A stretch of DNA of 64,000 nucleotides from Lentimicrobiaceae bacterium (GTDB lineage: Bacteria; Bacteroidota; Bacteroidia; Bacteroidales; JAGNHN01): contig JAGNHN010000007.1 of NCBI GenBank assembly GCA_018001695.1, forward strand, positions 1-64,000, in the 5' to 3' direction. The position numbers and the translations under genes were made by a program. Within the stretch, counting starts at the first letter, position 1. Every line of letters starts with the position of its first letter. Positions 63,682-64,000 of the stretch are shown here, piece by piece. Below the pieces are notes generated by a model. The model did no database searches. It saw only the letters and a program-made list of their open reading frames with translations, and was not told where the DNA came from.

Positions 63682-64000
63682 ATGAGCGCTGAAAAGATTA
63701 GAATGATATCTGGAAAGCTGGTTGTTCCTGACCAGCCGGTGATACCCTTCATTGAAGGAGACGGAACGGGGCCGGATATTTGGGCCGCTTCCGTAAGGGT
63801 GATGGATGCTGCAGTAGAAAAAGCCTACCATGGCAAACGGAAAATTGCCTGGATGGAAGTGCTGGCCGGCGAAAAAGCCTTCCATGAGACCGGTAACTGG
63901 CTGCCGGAAGCGACGCTTGACGCATTTCGTGAGCATATTGTCGGGATTAAGGGACCGCTAACAACCCCGGTCGGTGGTGGATTCAGGTCCCTGAATGTCG
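63682..64000 (+). CDS. icd: Isocitrate dehydrogenase (5' part, cut by window end)
   Basis: This partial gene covers the first 106 codons and runs off the window. The encoded N-terminus shows [18 protein letters not shown], the Gly-rich start of the isocitrate/isopropylmalate dehydrogenase fold, and [19 protein letters not shown], whose serine and arginine contact isocitrate. It oxidatively decarboxylates isocitrate to 2-oxoglutarate in the TCA cycle. The phosphorylation/substrate loop [10 protein letters not shown] favours the NADP-dependent bacterial type, but the cofactor-determining region is not in view. Confidence 0.9.
   Translation, partial: MSAEKIRMISGKLVVPDQPVIPFIEGDGTGPDIWAASVRVMDAAVEKAYHGKRKIAWMEVLAGEKAFHETGNWLPEATLDAFREHIVGIKGPLTTPVGGGFRSLNV

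Overview
The window is 64 kb of a Bacteroidota chromosome (phylum fairly certain, lower rank not determined). Four predicted secreted proteins end in type IX secretion (T9SS, Por) sorting domains. There is a HmuY/TonB-receptor operon. Many genes are preceded by a TAnnTTTG element, the -7 box of Bacteroidota promoters. No tRNA, rRNA, CRISPR array, insertion sequence or prophage gene was seen. Coding density is high and many adjacent genes overlap by ATGA, implying translational coupling.

Layout. 0.1-7.1 kb: a small membrane ORF, a TIGR01777-type epimerase, the two methylmalonyl-CoA mutase subunits (mutA, mutB), then on the minus strand gpmA and lgt. 7.1-13.9 kb (minus): a coupled operon with a His-containing small membrane protein, a T9SS-exported HmuY-like protein, a TonB-dependent receptor, a HmuY-like lipoprotein and an M28/PDZ peptidase. 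13.9-19.7 kb: a DUF192 lipoprotein, a 55-residue 2[4Fe-4S] ferredoxin, a secreted beta-helix protein, and a 1221-residue T9SS protein with seven ~77-residue EYFxDxDPG repeats followed by dockerin-like and cohesin-like segments.

19.8-24.6 kb is the most unusual block: gatE and gatD, the two subunits of the Glu-tRNA(Gln) amidotransferase classically described as archaeal. They are followed by an exported endonuclease/exonuclease/phosphatase-family protein whose start lies inside gatD. 24.7-35.9 kb: a DUF255 (YyaL-like) protein, a CLC channel/transporter with CBS domains, exonuclease III, an OmpA-family lipoprotein, an SDR/DUF2867 protein, a phospholipase-D-family enzyme, and a coupled GT2-GT9-lipid kinase envelope operon. 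36-48.1 kb (minus): a MATE transporter, TrkH and TrkA, an omega-amidase/aminotransferase pair, and a complete seven-gene Mrp-type Na+/H+ antiporter operon.

48.3-64 kb: pgk, a TatD nuclease, type I asparaginase and a second GT9 enzyme (plus). Then come an M3 peptidase lipoprotein, Ppx, Ppk1 and SixA (a polyphosphate group) and a T9SS-tailed propeller-like protein (minus). The window ends with an ALDH7-like dehydrogenase, glyA, a DCC thiol-disulfide protein and the first 106 codons of isocitrate dehydrogenase.

Taken together the genes suggest a metabolically versatile, ion-regulating member of Bacteroidota with propionate/succinate interconversion by B12-dependent mutase, glycolysis, heme or other TonB-dependent ligand uptake, T9SS export and polyphosphate metabolism. 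Functions are assigned by recognising family motifs in the translated sequence. No database search was possible, so start codons and promoter calls are predictions.
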